Positions 16,982-26,778 of a stretch of DNA of 64,000 bases are shown here, one piece after another (within the stretch, counting starts at the first letter, position 1; every line of letters begins with the position of its first letter). Below the pieces are notes generated by a model. That model had not been told where the DNA came from, ran no database searches, and saw only the letters and a list, made by a program, of their open reading frames with translations. The DNA is taken from contig CAZCEC010000009.1 in assembly GCA_964497615.1 (NCBI GenBank), forward strand, positions 1 through 64,000, written 5' to 3'. This stretch comes from CAZCEC01 sp964497615. GTDB lineage: Bacteria > Chloroflexota > Anaerolineae > Anaerolineales > UBA6663. The translations under genes were made by a program, and so were the position numbers.

Positions 16982-17301
16982 CTGCCCCAGGCGAACATCT
17001 TCTGCATCTTCATCACNNNNNNNNNNCGTACCTTACCCTGCATGAACGCCTGCATCCCATTCAACTCGCCATTCACCAGCGCCAGAAAGTCGTTGGCTGC
17101 CATTTGCAGGGTCACATTCGGCGCCGGCGCCACGCCCGGGGACACCTGCACTCGCCCGTCCGCGATGGCCGCCTGCCACTGGCCCCCACCGTCGCCGCTC
17201 AAGTCGAATTGCAGCGTCGCCCGCAGGCTGTTGGCTTGCTCCGGCAAGAACCGCGCCGGCATCGCCTCAAAGATGTCATTCACCGAAGTCGCTCGCGCCA
17301 T
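16978..17301 (-). CDS. SCP2 sterol-transfer-family protein, interrupted by assembly gap
   Basis: About 107 residues as assembled, matching the SCP2 lipid-binding fold: SVNDIFEAMPARFLPEQA at the start and VTLQMAANDFLALVNGELNGM in the middle, ending VMKMQKMFAWGS. Ten Ns lie between QGKVR and VMKMQ. In SCP2 proteins about seven residues are expected here, whereas the assembly leaves three, so roughly 12 bases are probably missing. ATG 17301 has GGGAGG six bases upstream. The family binds hydrophobic ligands in a single domain; no partner is evident. Confidence 0.75.
   Translation of the reverse strand: MARATSVNDIFEAMPARFLPEQANSLRATLQFDLSGDGGGQWQAAIADGRVQVSPGVAPAPNVTLQMAANDFLALVNGELNGMQAFMQGKVXXXXVMKMQKMFAWGS
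17017..17026. other. Assembly gap (10 N)
   Basis: Ten undetermined bases inside the SCP2 gene. A run of exactly ten suggests a placeholder of unknown true length; the protein context suggests the real gap is longer by about four codons. Confidence 0.99.
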
Positions 17302-17392
17302 CGTCAGCCTCCCGCTTTGATATCGCCGCATTGTACCCGACCTGCCGCCCGCCCTCCAGCCGCCCATCCCTGATCGCCAGCCGCCCGCCGCC

Positions 17393-19003
17393 ATGTCCAT
17401 CCTGATCACCAACGCCCGCGTCTTCACCGCCGAGCCGCACGCCGCCGGCCCCACCGCCGAGGCCGTCGTCGTCCAGGGCCGCCGCATTGCCTTCGTGGGC
17501 AGCGCCGCCGAGGCGCAGGCGTGGCGCAAACCGGACACGCGCGTCATTGACGGCCGGGGCGCCACGCTCATGCCCGGCTTCATTGACAGCCATTACCATC
17601 TGCTGTGGGGCTCGCTGGAGTTGGCCCATATGCAGCTCGAGGCCGTCGCGACGCTGGACGCCCTGCGCGCTGCCGTCCAGGCGCACGCCGCCGCCCACCC
17701 CGGCCGCGCGTGGCTTATCGGCTACGGCTTGCGCTACGACCTGCCCGGCCCCGGACAGCCCCTGACACGCGGCCACCTCGACGCTATCGAGCCGGACCGG
17801 CCCATGCTGCTCTACGCCTACGACCATCACACGGCCTGGGCCAACACGCGCGCCCTGGAGATGGCGGGCCTGCTTCATTCCGGCGATCCAATCGGCCCCA
17901 ACAGCGAGATTGTGCGCGCCCCCGACGGCCTCGCGACAGGCGAACTGCGCGAAGGCGGCGCGATTGGGCCGGTGCGCGATCTGATCCCGGAGCCGGATGA
18001 GGTGGAGGTGCGCACCGCCCTGCGCGCCGGGCTGGCGCAAGCCGCCCAGTTGGGCATCACCAGCGTCCACAACATGGATGGCGATGCCGGGCAGATGGCC
18101 CTCTACGCCGCCCTTGAAGACCTGGGGCAGCTCTCCCTGCGCGTGTACGTCCCCTCCGACATCAGGCCCGAGACCCCGCCCGAGGCGCTGCAGGCCGCCG
18201 CCGAGCTGCGCGCCGCCTATCAGAGCAGCAAGGTGCGCGCGGGTTCGGTCAAGTTCTTCATGGACGGCGTGGTGGAGGGCTACACCGCGCTCCTGCTCTC
18301 CCCCTACCCGGAGCGCCCCACCTCGCTGGGCGATGCCAATTACTCGGCCGAACACTTCAACCACATGGCGGCGGAGGCGGACCGCCTGGGCCTGCAAATC
18401 CTCGTCCACGCCATCGGCGACGGCGCGGTGCGGCGCACCCTGGATGGCTTCGACCTCGCCCGCCGCCTCAACGGCCCGCGCGACAGCCGCCACCGCGTCG
18501 AGCACATCGAACTGCTCCACCCGGATGACCGGCCGCGTTTCGCGGACCTGGGCGTCATCGCCTCCATGCAGCCCTTGCACGTTCCCCTCACCAGCGATTC
18601 GGGCGACGCGTGGCTGACCCGCGCGGGCGCGGCCAAATGGCCCTTCGCCTTCCCCTGGCGCGGCCTGCGCGAGGCTGGCGCGCGCCTCGCCTTCGGCAGC
18701 GATTGGCCCGTCGTCAGTCAGGACCCGTTCCGGGGTCTGCACTCCGCCCTCACCCGCCAGCCCTATGGCCCCGGCCTCCCCGACCATCGCCAAACCCTGG
18801 CCGAGGCCCTGGCCGGGTACACCCGCGACGCCGCCTATGCCGAGTTTCAGGAAGACGTGAAGGGCCAGCTTCGCCCCGGCATGCTGGCCGATCTCGTGCT
18901 CCTCTCCCACGACTTCTTTTCCCTCCCGCCCGAAGACCTGCCCGCCGTCAGGCCCGTGTTGACCATGTGTGACGGCGAGATCGTCTACGAATCCACCGCC
19001 TGA
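17393..19003 (+). CDS. YtcJ-like metal-dependent amidohydrolase
   Basis: A 536-residue amidohydrolase-superfamily protein of the YtcJ/Exoenzyme-regulatory AepA type, which hydrolyse amides or N-acyl compounds. Metal-site motifs include GFIDSHYHLLW near residue 65 (HxH), the KFFMDGVVEGYTALL strand carrying the mid-barrel site, HAIGDGAV, RVEHIELL and FGSDWPV with the catalytic Asp. The N- and C-terminal beta-sandwich parts are present (ILITNARVFTAEP; GMLADLVLLSHD). It is divergent from the SCP2 gene. Substrate is unknown. Confidence 0.85.
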   Translation: MSILITNARVFTAEPHAAGPTAEAVVVQGRRIAFVGSAAEAQAWRKPDTRVIDGRGATLMPGFIDSHYHLLWGSLELAHMQLEAVATLDALRAAVQAHAAAHPGRAWLIGYGLRYDLPGPGQPLTRGHLDAIEPDRPMLLYAYDHHTAWANTRALEMAGLLHSGDPIGPNSEIVRAPDGLATGELREGGAIGPVRDLIPEPDEVEVRTALRAGLAQAAQLGITSVHNMDGDAGQMALYAALEDLGQLSLRVYVPSDIRPETPPEALQAAAELRAAYQSSKVRAGSVKFFMDGVVEGYTALLLSPYPERPTSLGDANYSAEHFNHMAAEADRLGLQILVHAIGDGAVRRTLDGFDLARRLNGPRDSRHRVEHIELLHPDDRPRFADLGVIASMQPLHVPLTSDSGDAWLTRAGAAKWPFAFPWRGLREAGARLAFGSDWPVVSQDPFRGLHSALTRQPYGPGLPDHRQTLAEALAGYTRDAAYAEFQEDVKGQLRPGMLADLVLLSHDFFSLPPEDLPAVRPVLTMCDGEIVYESTA

Positions 19004-19284
19004 GGCTCGTCTTGAAGTTCTTGGGCACTTGCATTTAGAACAAATGTTTGATATACTTGCCGGTGATGTTCACCTTGCCGCTGGCTCGTCATTGATTCAA
19101 CTTCTTAGGGAAGTTCTTATGTCTCCAATGACCGACTTGACCAGGTTGAATGCATACCCCAAAAGCTCGAACTAGATATTTCCGAACATAATTACACCTC
19201 TGCCCGCCGCCCAGTCCACCGCCTCAGCGGTGCGTTGGCGATCTTTTGTCATCGGTCGTCCTTCATCAGCTTTTGGTCGTCTTA
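19004..19284. other. AT-richer intergenic stretch without a recognised gene
   Basis: The 280 bases after the amidohydrolase are clearly richer in A and T than the neighbours up to about 19200. A plus-strand frame ending at 19175 reads through with DILAGDVHLAAGSSLIQLLREV, which looks protein-like but has no plausible start and no match I know. It may be the tail of a decayed gene. The section 19236-19283 has short GTC/GGTCG repeats similar to those in other intergenic parts. Confidence 0.4.
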
Positions 19285-19293
19285 TGCTATAAT
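19285..19293 (+). promoter_or_regulatory. Extended -10 promoter of the T-box operon
   Basis: TGCTATAAT combines a perfect -10 (19288-19293) with the TG extension, which reduces the need for a -35. No good -35 is seen at the normal distance. Transcription would begin near 19300, shortly before Stem I of the T-box. Confidence 0.7.
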
Positions 19294-19312
19294 CGCGCCT
19301 AATCGAACAACC

Positions 19313-19597
19313 GGCTCTGACCGAGAGGAGTAGGCGCACGGCCCTGATAGAGACGGCGGGTCCTGGCTGGAAGCCCGCCCCAGTGCACCGCCGCCGAACG
19401 TCGCTCGCGAGCCCGCCGAAGAATTGTGCTCCTGGCCGCCGGCCCATCAAGGGCCGGACTACGGGGGGAGAGTGCAACCAGACCGGCGCGGGTAAGCCCG
19501 TTAGCGCGAACCAAGCGCCCTGCCCCGCAGGGAACTGAGGTGGCACCACGGAAGCGGCTCACGCCCTTTCGCCCTCTGGCGAACGGGGCGTTTTTGT
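19313..19597 (+). promoter_or_regulatory. T-box leader, probable tRNA-Val sensor
   Basis: The leader has the parts of a canonical T-box. GGC/GCC closes Stem I, with a TGA/GA kink-turn and a CGAG/CTCG helix above it. The loop-E strands AGTA (19329-19332) and GAAC (19396-19399) flank the specifier loop, and GUC (19400-19402, Val) follows GAAC and precedes a purine. AGAGA lies near 19350 and GGCTGGAAG in the apical loop. The conserved antiterminator bulge segment GGTGGCACCACGG is at 19539-19551. A terminator follows at 19561-19597. Uncharged tRNA-Val would stabilise the antiterminator and turn on mrp, the lipoprotein gene and valS. The base facing the tRNA discriminator is C, not the U expected for A73. 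Confidence 0.9.
19561..19597 (+). terminator. T-box intrinsic terminator
   Basis: ACGCCC-TTTCGCC pairs with GGCGAA-GGGGCGT around CTCT, followed by TTTTTGTTT. This is the OFF structure competing with the T-box antiterminator. The first gene begins 19 bases after the U-run. Confidence 0.88.
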
Positions 19598-19615
19598 TTA
19601 AGGATACTGATCGCT

Positions 19616-20515
19616 ATGCCCTCCAAGCCTGGCCTGCCCGGCGTCGCCCGCATCCTCGCTATTGCCTCCGGCAAGGGCGGCGTGGGCAAAACCACCGTCA
19701 GCGTCAACCTGGCCCTCGCGCTGCAGGGCCTGGGCGCGCGCGTCGGTCTGTTCGATGCCGACATCTTCGGCCCCAATGTGCCCCTGATGCTCGGCATCCA
19801 TCGCCGGCAGGCCGGCGGCGGCTTCGTGCCCATCGCCCGCCGCCCGGGCGCGCCGCCCTACATCCCGCCGCTGGAGCGCTACGGCTTGCGCGTCATGTCC
19901 ATGGGCTTCGTCATCGCCGAGGACCAAGTCATCAACCCGTTGGCCGAGACGGTCGGCCAGATCGTGGTAGAAACCCTGCGCAGCGTCCAGTGGGGAGAGC
20001 TGGACTGGCTGCTGGTGGACCTGCCGCCCTCCGCCGGCCAGCCCCAACAGGACCTGCTGGCGCGCGTGGCGCTGGACGGCGTGGTCATCGTCACCACCCC
20101 GCAGGACCTGTCCCTGCTCGACGCCTCGCGTTCGCTGATCATGTATGAGCAGGCGGGCGTGCCCGTGCTGGGCCTGGTGGAGAACATGAGCTACTTCATT
20201 TGCCCTGGCTGCGGCCAGCGCCACGAAATCTTCCAGCACTCCGACCGCTGGCGGCCCGAGGCCCTGCAGGCGGCGCCGGTGCTGGGGCGCGTGCCCCTGG
20301 CCGGCGACATCTCGCGCGGGATCGACCGCACCCACCCGCTGATGGCGGATTTCGCCGCGCAGCCCGAGGGCGCATCCAGCCCCGCCGAAAGCGCCCAGGC
20401 CGCGGCCTTCATCGAGATCGCCCGCGCCATCCAACAGCGGCTCGACCCGCAGGGCGCCCTGTCCCAGCGAGAGAGCACGACTCCCGACACAAATGGAAAC
20501 GAGGGAGACAAATGA
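19616..20515 (+). CDS. mrp: Mrp/NBP35-family ATP-binding iron-sulfur carrier
   Basis: Mrp-family P-loop ATPases carry and deliver Fe-S clusters to apoproteins. The 299-residue protein has a deviant Walker A (SGKGGVGKTT, residues 18-27), FDADIFGPNVPLML, the LLVDLPPSAG Walker B region, and the C-terminal CPGC pair that binds a bridging cluster. There is no N-terminal DUF59 domain, and residues after 270 are a disordered tail. It is the first gene behind the T-box and its stop overlaps the next start as ATGA. Why an Fe-S carrier is under tRNA-Val control is unclear; co-transcription with valS is the simplest reason. Confidence 0.92.
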   Translation: MPSKPGLPGVARILAIASGKGGVGKTTVSVNLALALQGLGARVGLFDADIFGPNVPLMLGIHRRQAGGGFVPIARRPGAPPYIPPLERYGLRVMSMGFVIAEDQVINPLAETVGQIVVETLRSVQWGELDWLLVDLPPSAGQPQQDLLARVALDGVVIVTTPQDLSLLDASRSLIMYEQAGVPVLGLVENMSYFICPGCGQRHEIFQHSDRWRPEALQAAPVLGRVPLAGDISRGIDRTHPLMADFAAQPEGASSPAESAQAAAFIEIARAIQQRLDPQGALSQRESTTPDTNGNEGDK

Positions 20516-21174
20516 ACATGCTTCGCCATTTGGTGCTTGGCCTGCTGGCGCTCTCCCTGGCGGGCTGCGACCGCCTCTTGCCATCGCCCACGCCCAACTT
20601 CGTCGTCATCACCGACCCGCCGCCCACGGCTGGGCCGCCGACGCCCACCACGGCGCCACTGCCCACCGGCACCGGCGCGGTGGAGTGGACGGTGGAGTTC
20701 ATTCAGGACGGCCAACCGCTGGCGATTGACAACGACACCGTGTCGCTGGCGCGGACGCCGTTCACCATCCGCGTCACCCTGCCGGCGCCGGTGCCCGTCA
20801 AGCTGAACGCCTACATCACCGACCAGAACTTCCAGGATTTGCAGCCGGGCTTCGCGCTGACGCCCGACTGCGTCTTCGCGCTGTGCACGGGGATGGACGT
20901 GGCCGAGGAGCGCCTTAACCCCGGCCAGATGCTGTTCGTGGACATTGAGCTGACCCACTACCTGTACTACGCCGGCCCGGACGACCATCGTTGGAGCCGC
21001 GTGGACCTCATGGCGGACCGCGCCGTGCTGGAGCGCGACGTCGCGTTCCTGAACGAGGTGCCCATCGGCCAGACCGCCGAACCGGCGCTGTACTTGCTGT
21101 TCTTTGTCAACGAGGAGAACCCGGAACTGATCGATCCCGGCGAACTCAAGAAGATTGCCTTGTTCTTTATATAG
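20512..21174 (+). CDS. Putative lipoprotein, unknown function
   Basis: A 220-residue secreted protein. The signal peptide MNMLRHLVLGLLALSLAGC ends in a lipobox (LAGC) with Cys at residue 19. A Pro/Thr-rich linker of about 30 residues follows, then a probable beta-rich domain (EWTVEFIQDGQPLAIDND and FTIRVTLPAPVPVKLNAYI). No family was recognised. GGGAG lies upstream of ATG 20512, which overlaps the mrp stop. It sits between mrp and valS in the T-box operon. Confidence 0.75.
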   Translation: MNMLRHLVLGLLALSLAGCDRLLPSPTPNFVVITDPPPTAGPPTPTTAPLPTGTGAVEWTVEFIQDGQPLAIDNDTVSLARTPFTIRVTLPAPVPVKLNAYITDQNFQDLQPGFALTPDCVFALCTGMDVAEERLNPGQMLFVDIELTHYLYYAGPDDHRWSRVDLMADRAVLERDVAFLNEVPIGQTAEPALYLLFFVNEENPELIDPGELKKIALFFI

Positions 21175-21185
21175 GACCGCTTCCG

Positions 21186-23849
<2,664 letters not shown>

Positions 23850-23860
23850 ACGCTTTCTGA

Positions 23861-24292
23861 AGTAGCGAACTCATTCGCTCCCGGCTGGCCGCAACCGGTG
23901 CTCGTAGTAGCGAATTCATTCGCTCCGGGCTGGGCGTAGCGAGGGGCGGCGAATGAATTCGCTACTACAATCACAGACGCTGTGGCCTACGAGGAACGCA
24001 AAACGCTTCGCGTAGTAGCGAATTCATTCGCTCCCGGCTGGGCGTAGCGAGGGGCGGCGAATGAATTCGCTACTACAATCACAGACGCTGTGGCCTACGA
24101 GGAACGCAAAACGCTTCGCGTAGTAGCGAATTCATTCGCTCCCGGCTGGGCATAGCGAGGGGCGGCGAATGAATTCGCTACTACCCTTGCGGCCGCGATG
24201 CCCTACGAGTACAGTTACACGCTGTCCGTAGTGGCGAATTCATTCGCTCCCGGCTGGTAACCACGAGGGGCGGCGAATAAATTCGCTACTAC
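23861..24292. repeat. BIME array upstream of the RAYT gene
   Basis: One half copy (23861-23888) and four full elements at 23904-23968, 24012-24076, 24120-24184 and 24228-24292, each 65 nt. An element begins with GTAGTA followed by the hairpin GCGAATTCATTCGC, has a middle CCCGGCTGG...GAGGGGCG, and ends with the inverted copy GCGAATGAATTCGCTACTAC. So each is two inverted REPs with GTAG at both outer 5' ends. Between full elements lie 43-nt spacers, giving a 108-bp period. Copies 2 and 3 are nearly identical to copy 1, implying recent duplication. Confidence 0.93.
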
Positions 24293-24305
24293 AATTGCCG
24301 ACGCT

Positions 24306-24905
24306 ATGCCCTACGAGTACCGCAAGCTGAGCGTTGAGGATCGACAAGCGCTCGTGCAGCAACGACGCGCGAAGGGCCATCCGCTGCACGGTCCACCCCA
24401 TCCGTACCAGGGCCCCGGCCGCTATTTGCTGACCGGCACGAATTTCGAGCATGCGCCGCTAATGGGCAAGCCGGAGAGGCGGTCTGCAATCGAGGCGGGC
24501 CTGCTGCAATACATTGGCGCTGTGGGCGCACTGATCCATGCCTGGGTAGTGCTGCCCAACCACTACCACGTGCTGATTGAAACCGAAAACCTGATGCCCG
24601 TTTCCGGCGCGATCAAGCGGCTGCATGGGGCCACAGCGCGGGCCTGGAATTTGGAGGACGGCCAAACTGGGAAGCGGCGGGTATGGTATCGATTTTCAGA
24701 TCGCGTTATCCGCAATGAACGGCAGTTTTATCAAGCGCTGAACTACATCCACTACAACCCCGTCAAACACGGACAGGTAGATGACCCATATGATTGGCCT
24801 TGGTCTAGTCTGCCTGGCTTCTTGGAGACGTATGGCCGCGACTGGCTGCGCGCCACGTGGCAGGGGAATCAGCCGGGTGTTTTTGGAGAGGGTTGGGATG
24901 ACTAA
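24306..24905 (+). CDS. REP-associated tyrosine transposase (RAYT, Y1/HUH family)
   Basis: RAYTs are single-copy domesticated IS200/IS605-like Y1 transposases that cut single-stranded REP hairpins next to GTAG. The 199-residue protein has the RAYT layout: PPHPYQGPGRYLLTGTNFEH, the HUH motif in PNHYHVLIE (about residue 85-93), a central helix (GAIKRLHGATARAWN) and the catalytic-tyrosine region ALNYIHYNPVKHGQV. All expected catalytic residues appear intact. The gene starts 13 bases after a REP element and ends 9 bases before another, so it is framed by its likely substrates. The first codons (MPYEYRKLSV) recur in degenerate form in every spacer. Confidence 0.9.
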   Translation: MPYEYRKLSVEDRQALVQQRRAKGHPLHGPPHPYQGPGRYLLTGTNFEHAPLMGKPERRSAIEAGLLQYIGAVGALIHAWVVLPNHYHVLIETENLMPVSGAIKRLHGATARAWNLEDGQTGKRRVWYRFSDRVIRNERQFYQALNYIHYNPVKHGQVDDPYDWPWSSLPGFLETYGRDWLRATWQGNQPGVFGEGWDD

Positions 24906-24914
24906 CAGGTGCTC

Positions 24915-25091
24915 GCAGTAGCGAATTCATTCGCTCCCGGCTGCTAACCGCGCGAGGGGCGGCGAATGAATTCGCTACTACAGTTGCGGGTGCTGTGGCC
25001 CACGAACACAGTAACCCGCTGGCCGTAGCAGCGAATTCATTCGCTCCCGGCTGCTAACCGCGCGAGGGGCGGCGAATGAATTCGCTACTAC
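24915..25091. repeat. BIME pair downstream of the RAYT gene
   Basis: Two 67-nt elements, 24915-24981 and 25025-25091, separated by 43 nt (period 110). Their middle reads CTGCTAACCGCGCGAGG, two bases longer than the upstream type, and matches the style of the element at 24228. The spacer contains a degenerate RAYT start (GTGGCCCACGAACACAG). From 25092 to 25214 a promoter-like TATGCT and the sanA-like gene follow. Confidence 0.9.
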
Positions 25092-25214
25092 AAGAAGCGA
25101 CCTAAGCGCCTCCACGCACAGTGGCTGGATGCGCGCCAACTCGCAGCCTCATGGCTCACCTCTCAGCCCCGGCTCATAATCGTATGCTACTTTCACCAGG
25201 GTATTTCGACCATC

Positions 25215-25838
25215 ATGCGCAAGCTGTTCCTGCTGCTGATCCTCACGGCCGGCCTTGCCGCGCTGGCCCTCTCAGCGCCGCGCCTGTATGCCCTGGCGCG
25301 CTACACCCCGCACATTTACGACCCCGCCGAGGCGCCCGCTGGCAGCGCCGCCATCGTCTTTGGCGCAGGGCTGACCCGCTCCGGCCGCGTCTCCACCGTG
25401 CTGTACGACCGGGTCGCCACGGCCGCCGATTTGTACCACGCCGGCAAGGTCACCACCCTGCTGCTCAGCGGCACAACGACCGAGGAGCGCTACAGTGAGC
25501 CGGAGGCCATGCGGCTAGCCCTCCTGGAAATGGGCGTTCCCGATAGCGTCCTGATGCTTGACGGCGCAGGCCTGAGCACCTACGATACGTGCCAGCGCGC
25601 CCGGACCGTGTTCGGCCTGGAGCAGGCCACCCTGGTGACGCAGGACTTCCACCTGCCCCGCGCCCTGTACCTGTGCGACGCGCTGGGCGTGGAGGCCGTG
25701 GGCGTTTCCGCCGACCGGCGGCCGTATCGCGAGCGCACCCTGGCGTTCTGGAACCTGCGCGAGTTCTTTGCCACCGCCGCCGCCTGGTGGGATGTCAACA
25801 TCGCCCAGCCGGCGCCGGTGCTGACAGTGACGCTGTAA
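25215..25838 (+). CDS. SanA/YdcF-like DUF218 membrane-anchored protein
   Basis: A 207-residue DUF218 protein. An N-terminal signal anchor (KLFLLLILTAGLAALALS) is followed by the Rossmann-like domain with AIVFGAGLTRSGRVSTVLYDRV, LLLSGTTTEERYSEPEAM, STYDTCQRARTV and VTQDFHLPRALYLCDALG. The match to SanA-like proteins, linked to envelope permeability barriers and vancomycin exclusion in enterobacteria, is good. The catalytic role is unknown. It begins 123 bases after the REP array and is followed by another REP element. Confidence 0.85.
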   Translation: MRKLFLLLILTAGLAALALSAPRLYALARYTPHIYDPAEAPAGSAAIVFGAGLTRSGRVSTVLYDRVATAADLYHAGKVTTLLLSGTTTEERYSEPEAMRLALLEMGVPDSVLMLDGAGLSTYDTCQRARTVFGLEQATLVTQDFHLPRALYLCDALGVEAVGVSADRRPYRERTLAFWNLREFFATAAAWWDVNIAQPAPVLTVTL

Positions 25839-25876
25839 CGATTTCATTGGCTACAAACTGGTCGAAGCGGGCGCTC

Positions 25877-25941
25877 GTAGCAGCGAGTTCATTCGCTGCC
25901 GGTTGGTCGTAGCGAAGGGCGGCGAATGAATTCGCTACTAC
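25877..25941. repeat. Single BIME element
   Basis: A 65-nt element of the family, with GTAGCAGCGAGTTCATTCGC at the left end and GCGAATGAATTCGCTACTAC at the right. The left REP has two substitutions. It is 39 bases after the sanA-like gene. Confidence 0.9.
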
Positions 25942-25977
25942 ATCACGAACTGCCTGATCAGTCGTGAGGTGTGAACA

Positions 25978-26010
25978 CGTGAGATATGTGCGCCCGGCGC
26001 ACGTCTCACG
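25978..26010. repeat. Imperfect palindrome upstream of the HD-domain gene
   Basis: CGTGAGA-TAT-GTGCGCC pairs with GGCGCAC-G-TCTCACG, with outer GTGAAC (25971-25976) and GTTCAC (26025-26030) also inverted. Direct short motifs TTCACG repeat between. The structure reaches the ATG at 26032, so it could be an operator or an mRNA hairpin masking the start. Confidence 0.6.
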
Positions 26011-26031
26011 CTTCACGTTTCACGGTTCACG

Positions 26032-26619
26032 ATGGATAGAGAAACCGCTTACACTCTCGTCACCGAATTCGTCAAGAACGACGGCCTTGTCCGCCACATG
26101 CTGTCGGTGGAGGCCGCCATGCGCGCCTACGCCGCCAGGTATGGCGAGGACCCCGACGCCTGGGGCCTGCCCGGCCTGCTGCACGACTTCGACTGGGAGA
26201 TCCACCCCACGCTCGAACAGCACCCGCAGGACGGCGCTCCCATCCTGCGCCAGCGCGGCGTGTCCGAAGAGGTCATTCGCTGCATCCAGAGCCACGCGCC
26301 GCACACCGGCGTGCCGCGCCAGTCGCCCAAGGACTACGCCCTCTTTGCGGTGGATGAACTGACCGGCCTCATCACCGCCTGCGCCCTGGTGCGCCCCACC
26401 CGCAGCCTGTACGACCTCACCGCCAAGTCGGTCAAGGGCAAGTGGAAGGACAAGGCCTTTGCGGCCGGCGTTAACCGGGCCGAAATCGAACAGGGCGCGC
26501 AGGAGTTGGGGGTGGACCTTACCGAGCACATCACGTTCGTCATCGGCGCGATGCGGGGCATCGCCCCGGCGCTGGGCCTGGAAGGCGGCTTACTGCCCGA
26601 TGGCTCGCCGCGCATGTGA
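26032..26619 (+). CDS. HD-domain phosphohydrolase-like protein
   Basis: A 195-residue HD-superfamily protein. HMLSVEAAMRAYAARYGED supplies the first His and GLLHDFDWEIHPTLEQHP the HD pair, with QSHAPHTG and a later DEL segment completing the metal site, as in predicted hydrolases COG2316. The reaction is unknown; nucleotide phosphohydrolysis is typical for HD proteins. No ribosome-binding site is visible, and a palindrome ends next to the start. Confidence 0.82.
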   Translation: MDRETAYTLVTEFVKNDGLVRHMLSVEAAMRAYAARYGEDPDAWGLPGLLHDFDWEIHPTLEQHPQDGAPILRQRGVSEEVIRCIQSHAPHTGVPRQSPKDYALFAVDELTGLITACALVRPTRSLYDLTAKSVKGKWKDKAFAAGVNRAEIEQGAQELGVDLTEHITFVIGAMRGIAPALGLEGGLLPDGSPRM

Positions 26620-26678
26620 ATCGCCCAATTCCCGGCGGTTTCGCGGCACCGGCCGCCCGGCGAGCGCCCCCACCCGGA

Positions 26679-26687
26679 TGGTATAAT
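26679..26687 (+). promoter_or_regulatory. Extended -10 promoter before the LysM/zinc-ribbon gene
   Basis: TGGTATAAT (26679-26687) is an extended -10. The leader of about 85 bases contains GGCCGG...CCGGCC able to form a hairpin shortly before ATG 26779. Confidence 0.6.
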
Positions 26688-26778
26688 GGCCGCGCCTACT
26701 TGGACCGCCAGACCCGAAACACCGGGTTTGTCATAATGACTTCTTCCGGCCGGTGTCCTTTGCCGGCCGCAACCTTGC

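Noticed and set aside
18969..19175. Independent 68-residue gene after the amidohydrolase
   Set aside because: It begins inside the amidohydrolase gene, lacks a ribosome-binding site and matches no family; treated as a possible relic only.
23861..25091. CRISPR array (regular repeats with equal spacers)
   Set aside because: The repeats are 65-67 nt palindromic pairs, spacers are constant 43-nt related sequences, and no cas genes are near. It is a BIME array.
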